From NCBI GenBank assembly GCA_963761735.1, contig CAVXHQ010000003.1, positions 1,211,145 to 1,275,144 on the forward strand: DNA of 64,000 nt, in the 5' to 3' direction. The notes below the pieces were generated by a model. It did not search any database and was not told the origin of the DNA. It worked only from the letters and a program-made list of their open reading frames with translations. Position numbers and translations under genes: made by a program. Of this stretch, positions 35,975 to 45,360 are shown one piece after another. Each line of letters opens with the position of its first letter. The stretch's first letter is position 1. The stretch comes from CAVXHQ01 sp963761735 (lineage in GTDB: Bacteria; Pseudomonadota; Alphaproteobacteria; Rhodobacterales; Rhodobacteraceae).

Positions 35975-36436
35975 ATGACGCAGAGGGGCAGGGCCGATTA
36001 CGGGCATCTGCGGCAGACCATCGCCGCGCTGACAGCGGGCGAGGACGATGTCGTGGCCCTGATGGCGACCGTGGCCTGCGAGGTGCACCACGCCGACGAC
36101 CGGTTCGACTGGACCGGGTTTTACCGCGTCGTGTCGCCCGGCCTGCTGAAGATCGGCCCTTATCAGGGCGGTCACGGTTGCCTCGTGATCCCTTTCGCGC
36201 GCGGCGTCTGCGGTGCCGCGGCACGGACCGGCGAGGTGCAGCTTGTGCCCGATGTGCATGCCTTCGAGGGTCATATCGCCTGCGCCACGTCGACACGGTC
36301 GGAACTCGTCCTGCCGGTGTTTGCGCACGGTGCGGTGATCGGCGTGTTCGATATCGACAGCAATCGGCCCGATGCGTTCGGGCAGGAAGATGCAACGGCG
36401 CTGGGCGACATTCTGACGTCGGTGTTTCGCGGCTGA
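35975..36436 (+). CDS. msrC: GAF-domain free methionine-(R)-sulfoxide reductase
   Basis: A 153-residue GAF protein that reduces free methionine-R-sulfoxide. All three catalytic or resolving cysteines of the family are visible: C69 in GHGCLVIPF, C79 in ARGVCGAAA and C103 in EGHIACATSTRSELVLPV, along with QLVPDVHAF and the aromatic FDWTGFYRV. The ATG at 35975 follows AGAGG. The frame is open far upstream, but that extension looks non-coding. Together with msrPQ at 56-58 kb it forms a methionine-repair theme. The 270 bp before it show no clear promoter. Confidence 0.92.
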   Translation: MTQRGRADYGHLRQTIAALTAGEDDVVALMATVACEVHHADDRFDWTGFYRVVSPGLLKIGPYQGGHGCLVIPFARGVCGAAARTGEVQLVPDVHAFEGHIACATSTRSELVLPVFAHGAVIGVFDIDSNRPDAFGQEDATALGDILTSVFRG

Positions 36437-36574
36437 CGCGGGGTTTGCGGTTCGGGCGTGATGTCAGGGCAGCGTCGGCGCACCCGGCGGGTCGCACAGT
36501 GCCCGGCGATTTTCGCTTTGCGGATCGCGCAACCTGTGCCATGAAAATTCCAGTGAAAATTTCATGAGAGTGTC

Positions 36575-37144
36575 ATGCGGCAGGAACGCTTCCCCCCAAC
36601 ACACACGCTTGGCGCCGATCTGCGCAGCCTGCGTCGCGCCCGCGGGCTGACCCTGCAGGGCATGGCCGCAACACTGGGCCGCTCGGTCGGCTGGCTCAGT
36701 CAGGTCGAACGGGATCTGTCGGAACCGGGGGTCGACGATCTGCGCCGGATCGCAAAACTGCTCGATGTGTCGGTATCGAGCCTGTTTCGCGTCGCGGGTG
36801 CTGCGTCCGAGGTCGGGCACATCGTGCGCGCGGGCGCGCGGCGGCCCATCGGATCGCGCGATGCGGGCCTCGTCGAGGAACTGCTGTCGCCGGACCTGAC
36901 GGACGATTTCGAAGTGGTGCATTCGCGCATCGAGCCGGGGGCCGCGCTGACCGAAACGCTGCAACGGCCCACGCAGGAGGTGGGGTATATCGTGTCCGGT
37001 GGTCTCGACCTGTGGATTGCCGACGCGCATTTCGCGCTTGGCGCCGGCGACAGTTTTCGCATCCGGGGCGAGCCGTTTCGCTGGGCGAACCCGCACGATG
37101 TGATGTGCGTCGCGATCTGGGTGATCGCGCCACCGGTGTACTGA
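36575..37144 (+). CDS. XRE family regulator with C-terminal cupin domain
   Basis: A 189-residue protein. Residues about 12-66 form a lambda-repressor-type helix-turn-helix (LRSLRRARGLTLQGMAATLG, GWLSQVERDLSEPGVDDLRR). Residues about 110-186 are a cupin barrel (EVGYIVSGGLDLWIADAHF, LGAGDSFRIRGEPFRWANP), the layout of regulators such as PuuR and SutR that sense small metabolites. The ATG at 36575 is the first in frame after a stop-rich stretch. The last codons (WVIAPPVY) and the TGA are the first copy of a 29-bp tandem repeat. It lies upstream of, and in the same direction as, the GFA/dehydrogenase genes, which are its likely targets. Confidence 0.88.
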   Translation: MRQERFPPTHTLGADLRSLRRARGLTLQGMAATLGRSVGWLSQVERDLSEPGVDDLRRIAKLLDVSVSSLFRVAGAASEVGHIVRAGARRPIGSRDAGLVEELLSPDLTDDFEVVHSRIEPGAALTETLQRPTQEVGYIVSGGLDLWIADAHFALGAGDSFRIRGEPFRWANPHDVMCVAIWVIAPPVY

Positions 37145-37229
37145 TCTGGGTGATCGCGCCACCGGTGTACTGATCTGGGTGATCGCGCCACCGGTGTACT
37201 GATCTGGGTGATCGCGCCACCGGTGTATT
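37114..37229. repeat. Four tandem copies of a 29-bp unit
   Basis: Units start at 37114, 37143, 37172 and 37201, exactly 29 bp apart. The first three are identical, and the fourth has one change in its last bases (TACT to TATT). Each unit contains the perfect palindrome CACCGGTG and a GATC at both ends of its first 13 bases. Unit 1 encodes the end of the XRE-cupin regulator and its stop; the others are non-coding and fill the gap before the GFA gene. There are no spacers, so it is not a CRISPR array. Confidence 0.97.
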
Positions 37230-37283
37230 GACGGCCGAATTCGGTGGCAGGGACGCGCGGGCCGGTAAATCGAGGGGAGAGCC

Positions 37284-37667
37284 ATGCTCAAGGGATCGTG
37301 TCTGTGCGGCGGTATTTCATTTCAGGCCCGCGGAACCGCGCGCGATCCGGCGGCCTGCCACTGCGGTCAGTGCCGCAAGCAATCGGGGCATTACTGGGCC
37401 GCGGTGAACGTCGCGCTCGACGACCTGACGATCATTGGCGCCCCGACATGGTATGCGGCCAGCGCGGCGGCCAGGCGCGGCTTTTGCGGCACCTGCGGGT
37501 CGTTTCTGTTCTGGCAAGGCGCTGACGAAGACGAGATGGGCGTGGCGCTCGGTGCGCTCGACGGGCCGACGGGGCTGCGCCTGGAAAGGCACATCTTTAC
37601 CGCCGACAAGGGCGATTACTACGACATCCGCGACGGCGTACCGCAGGAGGCGCAGGAAAATGGCTGA
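37284..37667 (+). CDS. GFA family protein (CENP-V/glutathione-dependent formaldehyde-activating fold)
   Basis: A 127-residue zinc protein. The zinc-binding cysteines are seen in order: GSCLCGGISF (C6, C8), AACHCGQCRK (C25, C27, C30) and RGFCGTCGSFLFW. The type member was described as speeding the reaction of glutathione with formaldehyde, though this activity is disputed for the family as a whole. It starts at 37284 behind GGGGAGAGCC and overlaps the following dehydrogenase gene by 8 bp, so the two are translated together. The dehydrogenase family releases one-carbon units as formaldehyde or methylene-THF, which gives this placement a functional sense. Confidence 0.85.
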   Translation: MLKGSCLCGGISFQARGTARDPAACHCGQCRKQSGHYWAAVNVALDDLTIIGAPTWYAASAAARRGFCGTCGSFLFWQGADEDEMGVALGALDGPTGLRLERHIFTADKGDYYDIRDGVPQEAQENG

Positions 37668-40118
37668 GGCAACGAAGGCATTTCCCACGCAGGCGCGCGT
37701 CGTCATCATCGGCGGCGGCGTGGTCGGAACCTCGGTCCTGTATCATCTGGCGCTGGCGGGGTGGACCGATTGCGTCCTGCTGGAAAAGAACGAGCTGACG
37801 GCGGGCAGCACATGGCACGCCGCCGGAAACTGTCCGTCGTTCAGCAATTCGTGGGCAATCATGAACATGCAGCGGTATTCGCTGTCGCTGTATCGCGGGC
37901 TGGCCGAGGCGGTCGATTATCCGATGAACTATCACGTCACCGGGTCTGTGCGGCTGGCGCATACGCCTGAGCGGATGCAGGAATTCGAGCGGGCGCGGGG
38001 GATGGGCCGGTCGCAGGGCATGGCGATGGAGATGATGAGCCTCGCGGACATGAAGGACGCCTGGCCGTTCATGGAAACGCACGATCTCGCAGGCGGCCTG
38101 TGGGACCCGGACGACGGCGACATCGACCCCGCGCAGCTGACGCAGGCGCTGGCCAAGGGAGCCCGCAAGCGCGGCGCGCGGATCGAGCGGTTTTGCGGTG
38201 CCACGGGGGTGCGCCGGGACGGCGACGATTGGATCGTGCACACCGACAAGGGCGACATCCGCTGCGAAAAGGTGGTCAATGCCGCCGGGTACTATGCGCA
38301 GCGGGTCGGCGAATGGTTCCGCCCGTTCGGCGGGCGCACCGTGCCGATGGTGGTGATGAGCCACCAGTATTTCCTGACCGGGGAAATCCCGCAGATTGCC
38401 GCCTGGACCGCCGGGACCGGGCGCAAGGTGCCGCTGCTGCGCGACGTGGATTCGTCCTACTATCTGCGGCAGGACAAAAACGGCCTGAACCTTGGTCCCT
38501 ACGAGCGCAATTGCCGCGCCCATTGGGTGACGCCCGACGATCCGATGCCCGAGGATTTCTCGTTTCAGCTGTACCCCGACGATCTGGAACGGCTGGAGTG
38601 GTACATCGAGGACGCGATGGCGCGGGTGCCTCTGCTGGGGACCGCCGGCGTCGGCCGTGTGATCAACGGGCCGATCCCCTATGCACCCGACGGTCTGCCG
38701 CTGCTGGGGCCGATGCCGGGCGTGCCGAATGCCTACGAGGCCTGCGTTTTCACCTTCGGGATCACCCAGGGCGGCGGTGCGGGCAAAGTGCTGGCCGAAT
38801 GGATAACGCAGGGCCAGACCGAGTGGGACATGTGGGCCGTCGATCCGCGCCGCTATACCGACCACGCCGATCAGAGGTTATTGCCACGACAAGGCCGTCG
38901 AGACCTATGGCCATGAATACGCGATGCATTTTCCGCACAGGACCTGGCCCGCCGGGCGGGATAAAAAGCTGTCGTCGCTGCACGACCGGCTGGCGGCAGC
39001 GGGCGCGCAGTTCGGTGCCTACAACGGCTGGGAGCGGGCGAACTGGTTCGCGCGCCCCGGCGACGACACGTCGGCAGAGGCTGCCGAGACATGGGACCGC
39101 GCGGGACCTTGGGAGCCACGGGTGCGGGCCGAGGTCGAAGCGGTGCGCGACGGCTGCGGCGTCACGGCGATTTCGGGATTCACCCGGCTGGCGGTCGAAG
39201 GGCCGGGCGCGCGGGCGCATGTCGACGGACTGACGGCGTCCCGACTGCCGGCGGTAGGCCGTGTCGGTCTTGCCTATTTCGCCGATGTGCGGGGGCGGCT
39301 GTTGACCGAAATGTCGGTGATCCCGCGCAGCGACGAGGCCGTCTGGCTGATTACGGCGGCGGCGGCGCAATGGCACGACCGCGACGTGCTGCTCGATGGC
39401 CTGCCGGACGGCGTCACCGTTTCGGACCGCACCGGACAAATACGACTGTCTGCTCGTCACCGGTCCGACAGCGCGGGATGTTCTGTCGCGCATTTCGGAC
39501 GCGGACCTGACGTTGGGCTGGCTGAGCTTCCAGACGGCACGCGTGGCGGGCGCGGATTGCGTGATGCTGCGGGTTTCCTTCGCGGGCGAACTTGGCTGGG
39601 AAGTGCATTGCAGTCCGGACGATGCGCCCGCGATCTGGGACGCGCTGATGGACGCAAACGTGACGCCTTTCGGCATGTTCGCCCTCGATACGATGCGGAT
39701 CGAAAAGGGGTACAAGGCGTGGAAGGGCGATCTGTCGTCGGATTACTCCCTGCTGGAACTGGGCCTCGACCGGTTCGCGGACTTCGGCAAACCCGAATTT
39801 CGCGGCAGATCGGCGATGCTGGCGGAACGGCAGGCGGGCGTGAAGAAGGTATTCACCATCCTGACGCTCGACACCGCACCAGAGGCGGACGCGCCCCATA
39901 TGGCGGCGATCTGGCAGGGAGGCGAGATCGTCGGCGAGGTGACATCGGGCAGCTGGGGCTACCGCGTCCGCGCCAGCGTTGCGCTAGGCATGGTGCGGCC
40001 CGATCTGGCGGTGCCGGGTACGCAGGTGACGATCGAGATTTTCGGGGCGCAGGTGCCAGCCACGGTGCGCGGTGCGGACCCGTTGTGGGATCCGAAGAAC
40101 CTGCGATTGCGGGCCTGA
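37660..40118 (+). pseudogene. FAD/GcvT dimethylglycine/sarcosine dehydrogenase-like protein, broken by two +1 frameshifts
   Basis: The reading frame gives a DAO-type FAD domain: ARVVIIGGGVVGTSVLYHLA, and GSTWHAAGN, where the His is the covalent-flavin residue in the family. A GcvT-type folate-binding part follows: VSFAGELGWEVHCSPDDAPA, then FGMFALDTMRIEKGYKAW. Two joins are needed, at about 38878-38879 (TT where one T fits, giving DHADQRYCHDKAVETYG) and 39434-39435 (GG where one G fits, giving DRTDKYDCLLVTGP). With both extra bases removed the gene encodes 818 residues, almost the same length as its 819-residue paralogue directly downstream. As written, translation ends near 38916. It overlaps the GFA gene by 8 bp. 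Confidence 0.85.
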
Positions 40119-40221
40119 TGCGGGACGCACCGTCGGTCGGACCGGAACCGGGTACTTATAGACATCAGCGCCGCCACGACGGGTTCAGACCCGGCGGCGC
40201 GCTGGATACACAAGACAGGGA

Positions 40222-42681
40222 ATGCGGGATATGACACATCCAGGCCAGACACTTCCGAAACAAGCGCGGGTCGTGATCGTCGGCGGCGGCGTGATCGGCT
40301 GTTCGGTGGCCTATCACCTGACCAAACTCGGCTGGAAAGACGTTGTTTTGCTGGAGCGCAAACAGCTGACCAGCGGGACGACATGGCATGCGGCGGGTCT
40401 GATCGCGCAGTTGCGGGCGAACCCGAACATGACGCGGCTGGCGAAATATTCGCAGGAACTTTACGGCAGCCTCGAGGACGAAACCGGGGTTGCGACAGGG
40501 TTCAAACGCTGCGGCTCGATCACCGTGGCGCTGACGGCGGCGCGGCGTGAGGAGATATTCCGGCAGGCGGCGATGGCGCGGGCCTTCGGCGTCGATGTCG
40601 AGGAAATTTCGCCCGCCGAGGTCAAGGAACGCTACGCCCACTTGAATATCGACGGCGTGAAGGCAGGCGTCTACCTGCCGCTCGACGGGCAGGGAGACCC
40701 CGCCAACATCGCGCTGGCCCTTGCCAAGGGCGCGCGCCAGCGCGGCGCCGTGGTGGCCGAGCGGACGAAGGTGACGGGCGTGCGCCGCGCGGGGCGGCGG
40801 ATTACCGGCGTCGACTGGCAGAGCGGCAACCAGACCGGGCACATCGCCTGCGACCAGATCGTCAACTGCGCGGGCATGTGGGGGCACGACGTGGGCCGGA
40901 TGCTCGGCACGAACGTGCCGCTGCACGCCTGCGAGCATTACTATATCGTCACCGAGGCGATCGAGGGCCTGGGCCGGATGCCCGTGCTGCGGGTGCCCGA
41001 TGAATGTGCCTATTACAAAGAGGACGCGGGCAAGATGCTGCTCGGCGCGTTCGAGCCGGTGTCGAAACCCTGGGGGCCGATTCCGGAGAATTTCGAGTTC
41101 GACCAGTTGCCAGAGGATTTCGACCATTTCGAGCCGATCCTCGAGCAGGCGGTAAACCGTCTGCCGATGCTGACCGATGCCGGTATCCACACCTTCTTCA
41201 ACGGCCCCGAGAGTTTCACGCCCGACGACGCCTATCATCTGGGTCTGGCGCCGGGGATGGACAACGTCTGGGTTGCCGCCGGGTTCAATTCCATCGGCAT
41301 CCAGTCGGCGGGGGGCGCAGGCATGGCGCTGTCGCAGTGGATGGACACGGGCGACAAACCGTTCGATCTGGGCGATGTGGACGTCGCGCGGATGCAGCCG
41401 TTTCAGGGCAATACGCGCTATCTGCGCGAGCGCGTCACCGAATCTCTCGGCCTTCTGTATGCCGATCACTGGCCATTCCGGCAAAAGGCGACGGCGCGCG
41501 GCGTGCGGCATTCGCCGTTCCACGACCAGTTGCGCGACGCCGGCGCCGTGTTCGGGGAACTGGCCGGCTGGGAGCGCGCCAACTGGATCGCGCGGCCCGG
41601 GCAGGCGCGCGATTATCAATACAGCTGGGGGCGGCAGAATTTCTTCGACAACGTCGCCGAGGAACTGGCCGCCGTGCGCACCGGCGTCGGCGTCTATGAC
41701 ATGTCGTCCTTCGGCAAGATCCGCGTCGAGGGGCGCGATGCGCAAGCGTTCCTGAACCGGGTGTGCGGGGCGCAGATGGCCGTGCCGGTGGGCAAGATCG
41801 TCTATACCCAATTCCTGAACCGTCAGGGGGGTATCGAGGCGGATGTTACCGTGACGCGGCTGTCGGAGACGGCGTTTCTGGTGGTTACGCCCGCCGCGAC
41901 CCGGCTGGCCGACGAGACCTGGCTGCGCCGGGCGCTGCGCGACGAATTCGTCGTCATCACCGATGTGACCGCGGGCGAGGGCGTGCTGGCGGTGATGGGG
42001 CCGCGGTCGCGCGAGCTGTTGCAAAAGGTCTCGACGGGGGATTTCGGCAACGAGGTCAACCCGTTCGGCACAGCGCAGGAGGTGGAATTCGGCCTCGGCC
42101 TCGCGCGGGTACACCGGGTGTCCTACGTCGGCGAACTGGGCTGGGAGGTGTATGTGAGTGCCGACATGGCGCGCCACGCGTTCGGCGCGCTGGCGCAGGC
42201 GGGGGCCGATGTCGGCATGAAGCTGTGCGGGATGCACATGATGGACTGCGGGCGTATCGAAAAAGGGTTCCGCCATTTCGGCCACGATATCACCAGCGAG
42301 GATCATATCCTCGAGGCGGGCCTCGGCTTCGCCCTTGGCCGCGACAAGGGCGATTACACGGGCCGTGCCGCTGTCGAGACCCGGCGCGAGGCGGGGCTGG
42401 ACCGGCGGATGCTGCAATTCATGCTCAACGACGCGGAACCGCTGCTGTATCACAACGAGCCGATCCTGCGGGACGGCGAGATCGTGGGCCATCTGACGTC
42501 GGGCGCCTATGGCCATCACCTTGGCGGGGCGATGGGCCTTGGATACGTGCCGTCGACGGGGGAAAGGCCCGCCGACCTGCTGGCGTCGGCCTGGGAGATC
42601 GACGTGGCCGGAATCCGGGTCGCCGCGACGGCCTCTCTGCGGCCGATGTACGATCCGACGGGCGCGCGCGCCAAGGCGTGA
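40222..42681 (+). CDS. FAD-dependent dimethylglycine/sarcosine dehydrogenase-like protein with GcvT domain
   Basis: An intact 819-residue flavoprotein. The N-terminal half is a DAO domain (ARVVIVGGGVIGCSVAYHLT, then the flavinylation site SGTTWHAAGLIAQL). After about residue 430 come the FAO and GcvT folate-binding modules (FGKIRVEGRDAQAFLNRVCG, VSYVGELGWEVYVSADMARH, CGRIEKGFRHFGHDI). Such enzymes remove N-methyl groups from dimethylglycine, sarcosine or related amines and pass the carbon to tetrahydrofolate, or release formaldehyde when folate is absent. The substrate is not readable; DMSP demethylases share only the GcvT part. The start is ATG at 40222 or 40231. It follows its paralogue after 104 bp. 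Confidence 0.9.
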   Translation: MRDMTHPGQTLPKQARVVIVGGGVIGCSVAYHLTKLGWKDVVLLERKQLTSGTTWHAAGLIAQLRANPNMTRLAKYSQELYGSLEDETGVATGFKRCGSITVALTAARREEIFRQAAMARAFGVDVEEISPAEVKERYAHLNIDGVKAGVYLPLDGQGDPANIALALAKGARQRGAVVAERTKVTGVRRAGRRITGVDWQSGNQTGHIACDQIVNCAGMWGHDVGRMLGTNVPLHACEHYYIVTEAIEGLGRMPVLRVPDECAYYKEDAGKMLLGAFEPVSKPWGPIPENFEFDQLPEDFDHFEPILEQAVNRLPMLTDAGIHTFFNGPESFTPDDAYHLGLAPGMDNVWVAAGFNSIGIQSAGGAGMALSQWMDTGDKPFDLGDVDVARMQPFQGNTRYLRERVTESLGLLYADHWPFRQKATARGVRHSPFHDQLRDAGAVFGELAGWERANWIARPGQARDYQYSWGRQNFFDNVAEELAAVRTGVGVYDMSSFGKIRVEGRDAQAFLNRVCGAQMAVPVGKIVYTQFLNRQGGIEADVTVTRLSETAFLVVTPAATRLADETWLRRALRDEFVVITDVTAGEGVLAVMGPRSRELLQKVSTGDFGNEVNPFGTAQEVEFGLGLARVHRVSYVGELGWEVYVSADMARHAFGALAQAGADVGMKLCGMHMMDCGRIEKGFRHFGHDITSEDHILEAGLGFALGRDKGDYTGRAAVETRREAGLDRRMLQFMLNDAEPLLYHNEPILRDGEIVGHLTSGAYGHHLGGAMGLGYVPSTGERPADLLASAWEIDVAGIRVAATASLRPMYDPTGARAKA

Positions 42682-42808
42682 CGCGGGTACGATCGGGGAT
42701 CTGTGCCCCGTCTTGCCTGCGGGCCGGTTGAAACGCCAAGTGCGGACCGGCCCGCGAAAGTCGTTGACAGACCGGCCTGCAAAGCCTAATCCGCCCCTCA
42801 CACGGCCT

Positions 42809-42894
42809 GCCCAGGTGGTGGAATGGTAGACGCGCTGGCTTCAGGTGCCAGTGTCCGCAAGGACGTGGAGGTTCGAGTCCTCTCCTGGGCACCA
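42809..42894 (+). tRNA. tRNA-Leu (anticodon CAG)
   Basis: The acceptor stem GCCCAGG pairs with CCTGGGC, and the anticodon loop TTCAGGT lies in the stem CTGGC/GCCAG. A long variable arm (TGTCCGCAAGGACG) marks a class II tRNA. The T loop is GTTCGAGTCC, and the CCA end is encoded. It reads CUG, the main Leu codon in such a G+C-rich genome. Downstream, 42895-43187 has no gene; it holds a short doubled decamer (GCAGTACTGG, about 43018-43037) and no integrase, so there is no sign of an integrated element. Confidence 0.97.
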
Positions 42895-43187
42895 AAAATC
42901 CCTGATTTATCAAGGCCTTGAGGTCCCCTCCCTGCGTTTCGGTCGTCGGCGTCGCGTCCGCGGCAACCGGAGTGCCCGCCCCGCCGGGCATTGTCTGTTA
43001 CCGTCGCGGAGACCGCGCAGTACTGGGCAGTACTGGGCAGGGTATCGGCGGCAAGCCTTGTTCCCTCGATTGCAAAGATCAAGTCGCGCTATCCGATGGC
43101 GAACCCGAACCACGGTGAGGCATGCCGGGCCGGACCGGGTCGCAGATCGGGGGTGCGCCTGTCGGAATGCATCCTATATTGCCCGTC

Positions 43188-43895
43188 ATGACCCAGATCC
43201 CCGACGCCGGTTTCACCATCGCGAGCTATAATATCCGCAAGGCCATCGGCCGTGACGGGCGTCGCGATCCTGCGCGGGTGCTGGGGGTGATCGCGGCACT
43301 GGGCGCGGATATCGTGGTGCTGCAGGAGGCCGATTTCCGGTTTCAGGGACGGCGTGCGGTATTCGAGCCGCAGGATATCATGGATCTGACCGGTCTAGTG
43401 GCGATCGACGTGGCGCCCGATGCGCCGGGTCTTGGCTGGCACGGAAACATGCTTCTCGTGGCGCCGGGCGTCGTCGTGCGCGACGTCACTCCCCTCGATC
43501 TGGCGGGGTTCGATCCGCGCGGCGCCGTGGTTGCCAATCTGGCGGTGGGGGACCGGCGCCTGCGCCTTATCCACGCGCATCTCGGGCTGATCCCGGCGCA
43601 GCGGCGGCGGCAGGCCGCGATGCTGGCGGGCCGCGTCTGCACGGCGGGACCGACGGTGCTCGCCGGCGACCTCAATGCATTTCGCTCAGGGTTCAGCCTG
43701 CGGCCCCTCGATGCCGCGATGGCCCTGTTGCCGACGGGGCCGAGCTTTCCGACCCGCCGCCCGGTGATCCGTTTCGACAGGATGTACCATTCGGCGGGTC
43801 TCGAGGCCGTGTCGTCGGGGGTGGTGGACAGCGCCGCCGCCCGTCTGGCATCGGATCATCTGCCGATCCGGGCGCGACTGCGGTTCGAGGACTGA
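43188..43895 (+). CDS. Endonuclease/exonuclease/phosphatase family protein
   Basis: A 235-residue EEP-fold hydrolase. The motifs run in order: ASYNIRKAIG (N-terminal Asn), DIVVLQEADF (metal-binding Glu), RLIHAHLGL (His), LAGDLNAFR (D-x-N) and the final ASDHLPIRARLRF (Asp-His). Members cut nucleic acids, phospholipids or phosphoinositides, and the sequence does not decide between them. The protein is compact and has no signal peptide. The ATG at 43188 removes a Gly/Arg-rich extension. It ends 16 bp before the convergent cardiolipin synthase gene. Confidence 0.88.
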   Translation: MTQIPDAGFTIASYNIRKAIGRDGRRDPARVLGVIAALGADIVVLQEADFRFQGRRAVFEPQDIMDLTGLVAIDVAPDAPGLGWHGNMLLVAPGVVVRDVTPLDLAGFDPRGAVVANLAVGDRRLRLIHAHLGLIPAQRRRQAAMLAGRVCTAGPTVLAGDLNAFRSGFSLRPLDAAMALLPTGPSFPTRRPVIRFDRMYHSAGLEAVSSGVVDSAAARLASDHLPIRARLRFED

Positions 43896-43911
43896 ACCCG
43901 TGCCGCGATAT

Positions 43912-45360
43912 CTATAACAACGGTGCTGCCAGCCGTGCGACAGAGTCGCGAAACCGCAGCACTCTGGGACGCGCCGCATAATCGGCGGCGTCGAACCGCC
44001 AGCACCCGGCCCGGTCGGCATCGAAGGCGCGCACCAGTTCGCCCGCGATGGCATCGTCGTAGATCACGGCCGTCAGCTCATAGTTGATGCTGAACGAACG
44101 GATGTCCCAGTTCGCGGACCCGATGGAACAGACCCGCCCGTCGACCGCGATCGTCTTGGCGTGCAGATAGCCCGCGTCGTACATCAGCACGTTCACGCCC
44201 GCCCGCGCGACCTCCGCCAGATAGGTGTTGGCCGCCCAATAGGGCAGGTATTGCCCCGGTCCCGCCGACGATATCATCACCTCGACCTGCACGCCCGACA
44301 TCGCTTTCATCTTCAGGGCGTCGGAAATCGTCTCGTCGAGGATGAAGAACGGCGACTGGATCAGGATATGGTCTTCGGCGGAGGTAATCATCTCGAAATA
44401 CAGCTGCCGGATCGCCTCGTATTCGCTGTCGGGGCCGGACAGGCAGATCTGCACCGGCAGGTGCGCGTCGCAGGCCTCTTGCGGCAGATCGGGGAAATAC
44501 GGAGACGGGTCGAGATCGACGTCCGTCGCGTTCATCCAGTCGATCAGGAACACGCCCTGCAACGCCCAGACTGCAGAGCCGCGCAGCTCGATATGGGTAT
44601 CGCGCCAGCGGCCAAACCCCTCGGGCGGCTCGATATGCTCGTCGCCGATGTTGAGGCCGCCGGTAAACCCGATGGCCCCGTCGATCACCGCGATCTTGCG
44701 GTGGTTGCGGTAGGAAATCGTATGGATGCGCCAAAGCTGCGAAAACGGCACGATCTGGATCCCTGCCTTGCGCGCGTGGCGCAGATAGGACCGGCTGAGG
44801 CGCGAAAAGCTCCCCACGGGATCGTACAGGATGCGCACTTCGACGCCCTGGGCGACTTTGCGAGACAACAGGTCGAGCAGGATCAAACCGAAAGTATCGG
44901 CATTCCAGCTATAGTAATGCAGATGGATCGAGTGTCTCGCCGTCCGCATCGCGGCCAGCATCGCGGGATAGGCGGTGTCGGCGTTCTGCATGACGGTGAC
45001 GCAGTTGCGCGTCGTCACGCGGCTGTTGTTGTTGGAATGCAAAAGGGTGGCGATGCGCGCGGCGGCGGGGAATGTCTCGTTGAAAAGCTGCAGGGTGTCT
45101 TCATGGTCGCGGGTGACGGTATCCAGAAGGTGCGACAGCTCTGCGGGCGCCGATTGTCCGGTGACCGAGTATTTGCGCAAGAACGCCCGGTGGCCACGGC
45201 CCACGAAAAGATAGATCGCAAGGCCGATCAGGGGCAGCACGGCAAAGGACAAGAGCCACGCGAACGTCGATTTCGGAGTGCGGTTCTCCGAGACGATAAA
45301 GACCGTGACGACGACCAGATAGAGCGCGTAGACGAACGGAAAACCGTGGGTCGGGAGCAC
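43912..45360 (-). CDS. cls: Cardiolipin synthase (phospholipase D type)
   Basis: A 482-residue membrane enzyme joining phosphatidylglycerol molecules into cardiolipin. Two N-terminal membrane helices (FVYALYLVVVTVFIVS, FAWLLSFAVLPLIGLAIYLF) carry the PLDc_N element. The two catalytic HKD motifs are YRNHRKIAVIDGAIGFTGG and YLHAKTIAVDGRVCSIGSAN. The start is set at the GTG at 45360, which puts the first helix near the N-terminus and gives the usual family length; a longer in-frame extension to 45462 is rich in Pro and Thr and unlikely. It is convergent with the EEP gene. Confidence 0.92.
   Translation of the reverse strand: MLPTHGFPFVYALYLVVVTVFIVSENRTPKSTFAWLLSFAVLPLIGLAIYLFVGRGHRAFLRKYSVTGQSAPAELSHLLDTVTRDHEDTLQLFNETFPAAARIATLLHSNNNSRVTTRNCVTVMQNADTAYPAMLAAMRTARHSIHLHYYSWNADTFGLILLDLLSRKVAQGVEVRILYDPVGSFSRLSRSYLRHARKAGIQIVPFSQLWRIHTISYRNHRKIAVIDGAIGFTGGLNIGDEHIEPPEGFGRWRDTHIELRGSAVWALQGVFLIDWMNATDVDLDPSPYFPDLPQEACDAHLPVQICLSGPDSEYEAIRQLYFEMITSAEDHILIQSPFFILDETISDALKMKAMSGVQVEVMISSAGPGQYLPYWAANTYLAEVARAGVNVLMYDAGYLHAKTIAVDGRVCSIGSANWDIRSFSINYELTAVIYDDAIAGELVRAFDADRAGCWRFDAADYAARPRVLRFRDSVARLAAPLL

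Noticed and set aside
37114..37229. CRISPR array (repeat length of 29 bp is in the usual range)
   Set aside because: The units abut each other with no spacers, the first is coding, and no cas gene is near.
37230..37283. Glycine riboswitch before the dehydrogenase operon
   Set aside because: The gap is only about 50 bp after the repeats and lacks the paired aptamer core.
42809..43187. tRNA-Leu as an attachment site of an integrated element
   Set aside because: No integrase, no repeated tRNA 3' end and no change in gene content follow; only a short doubled decamer is present.
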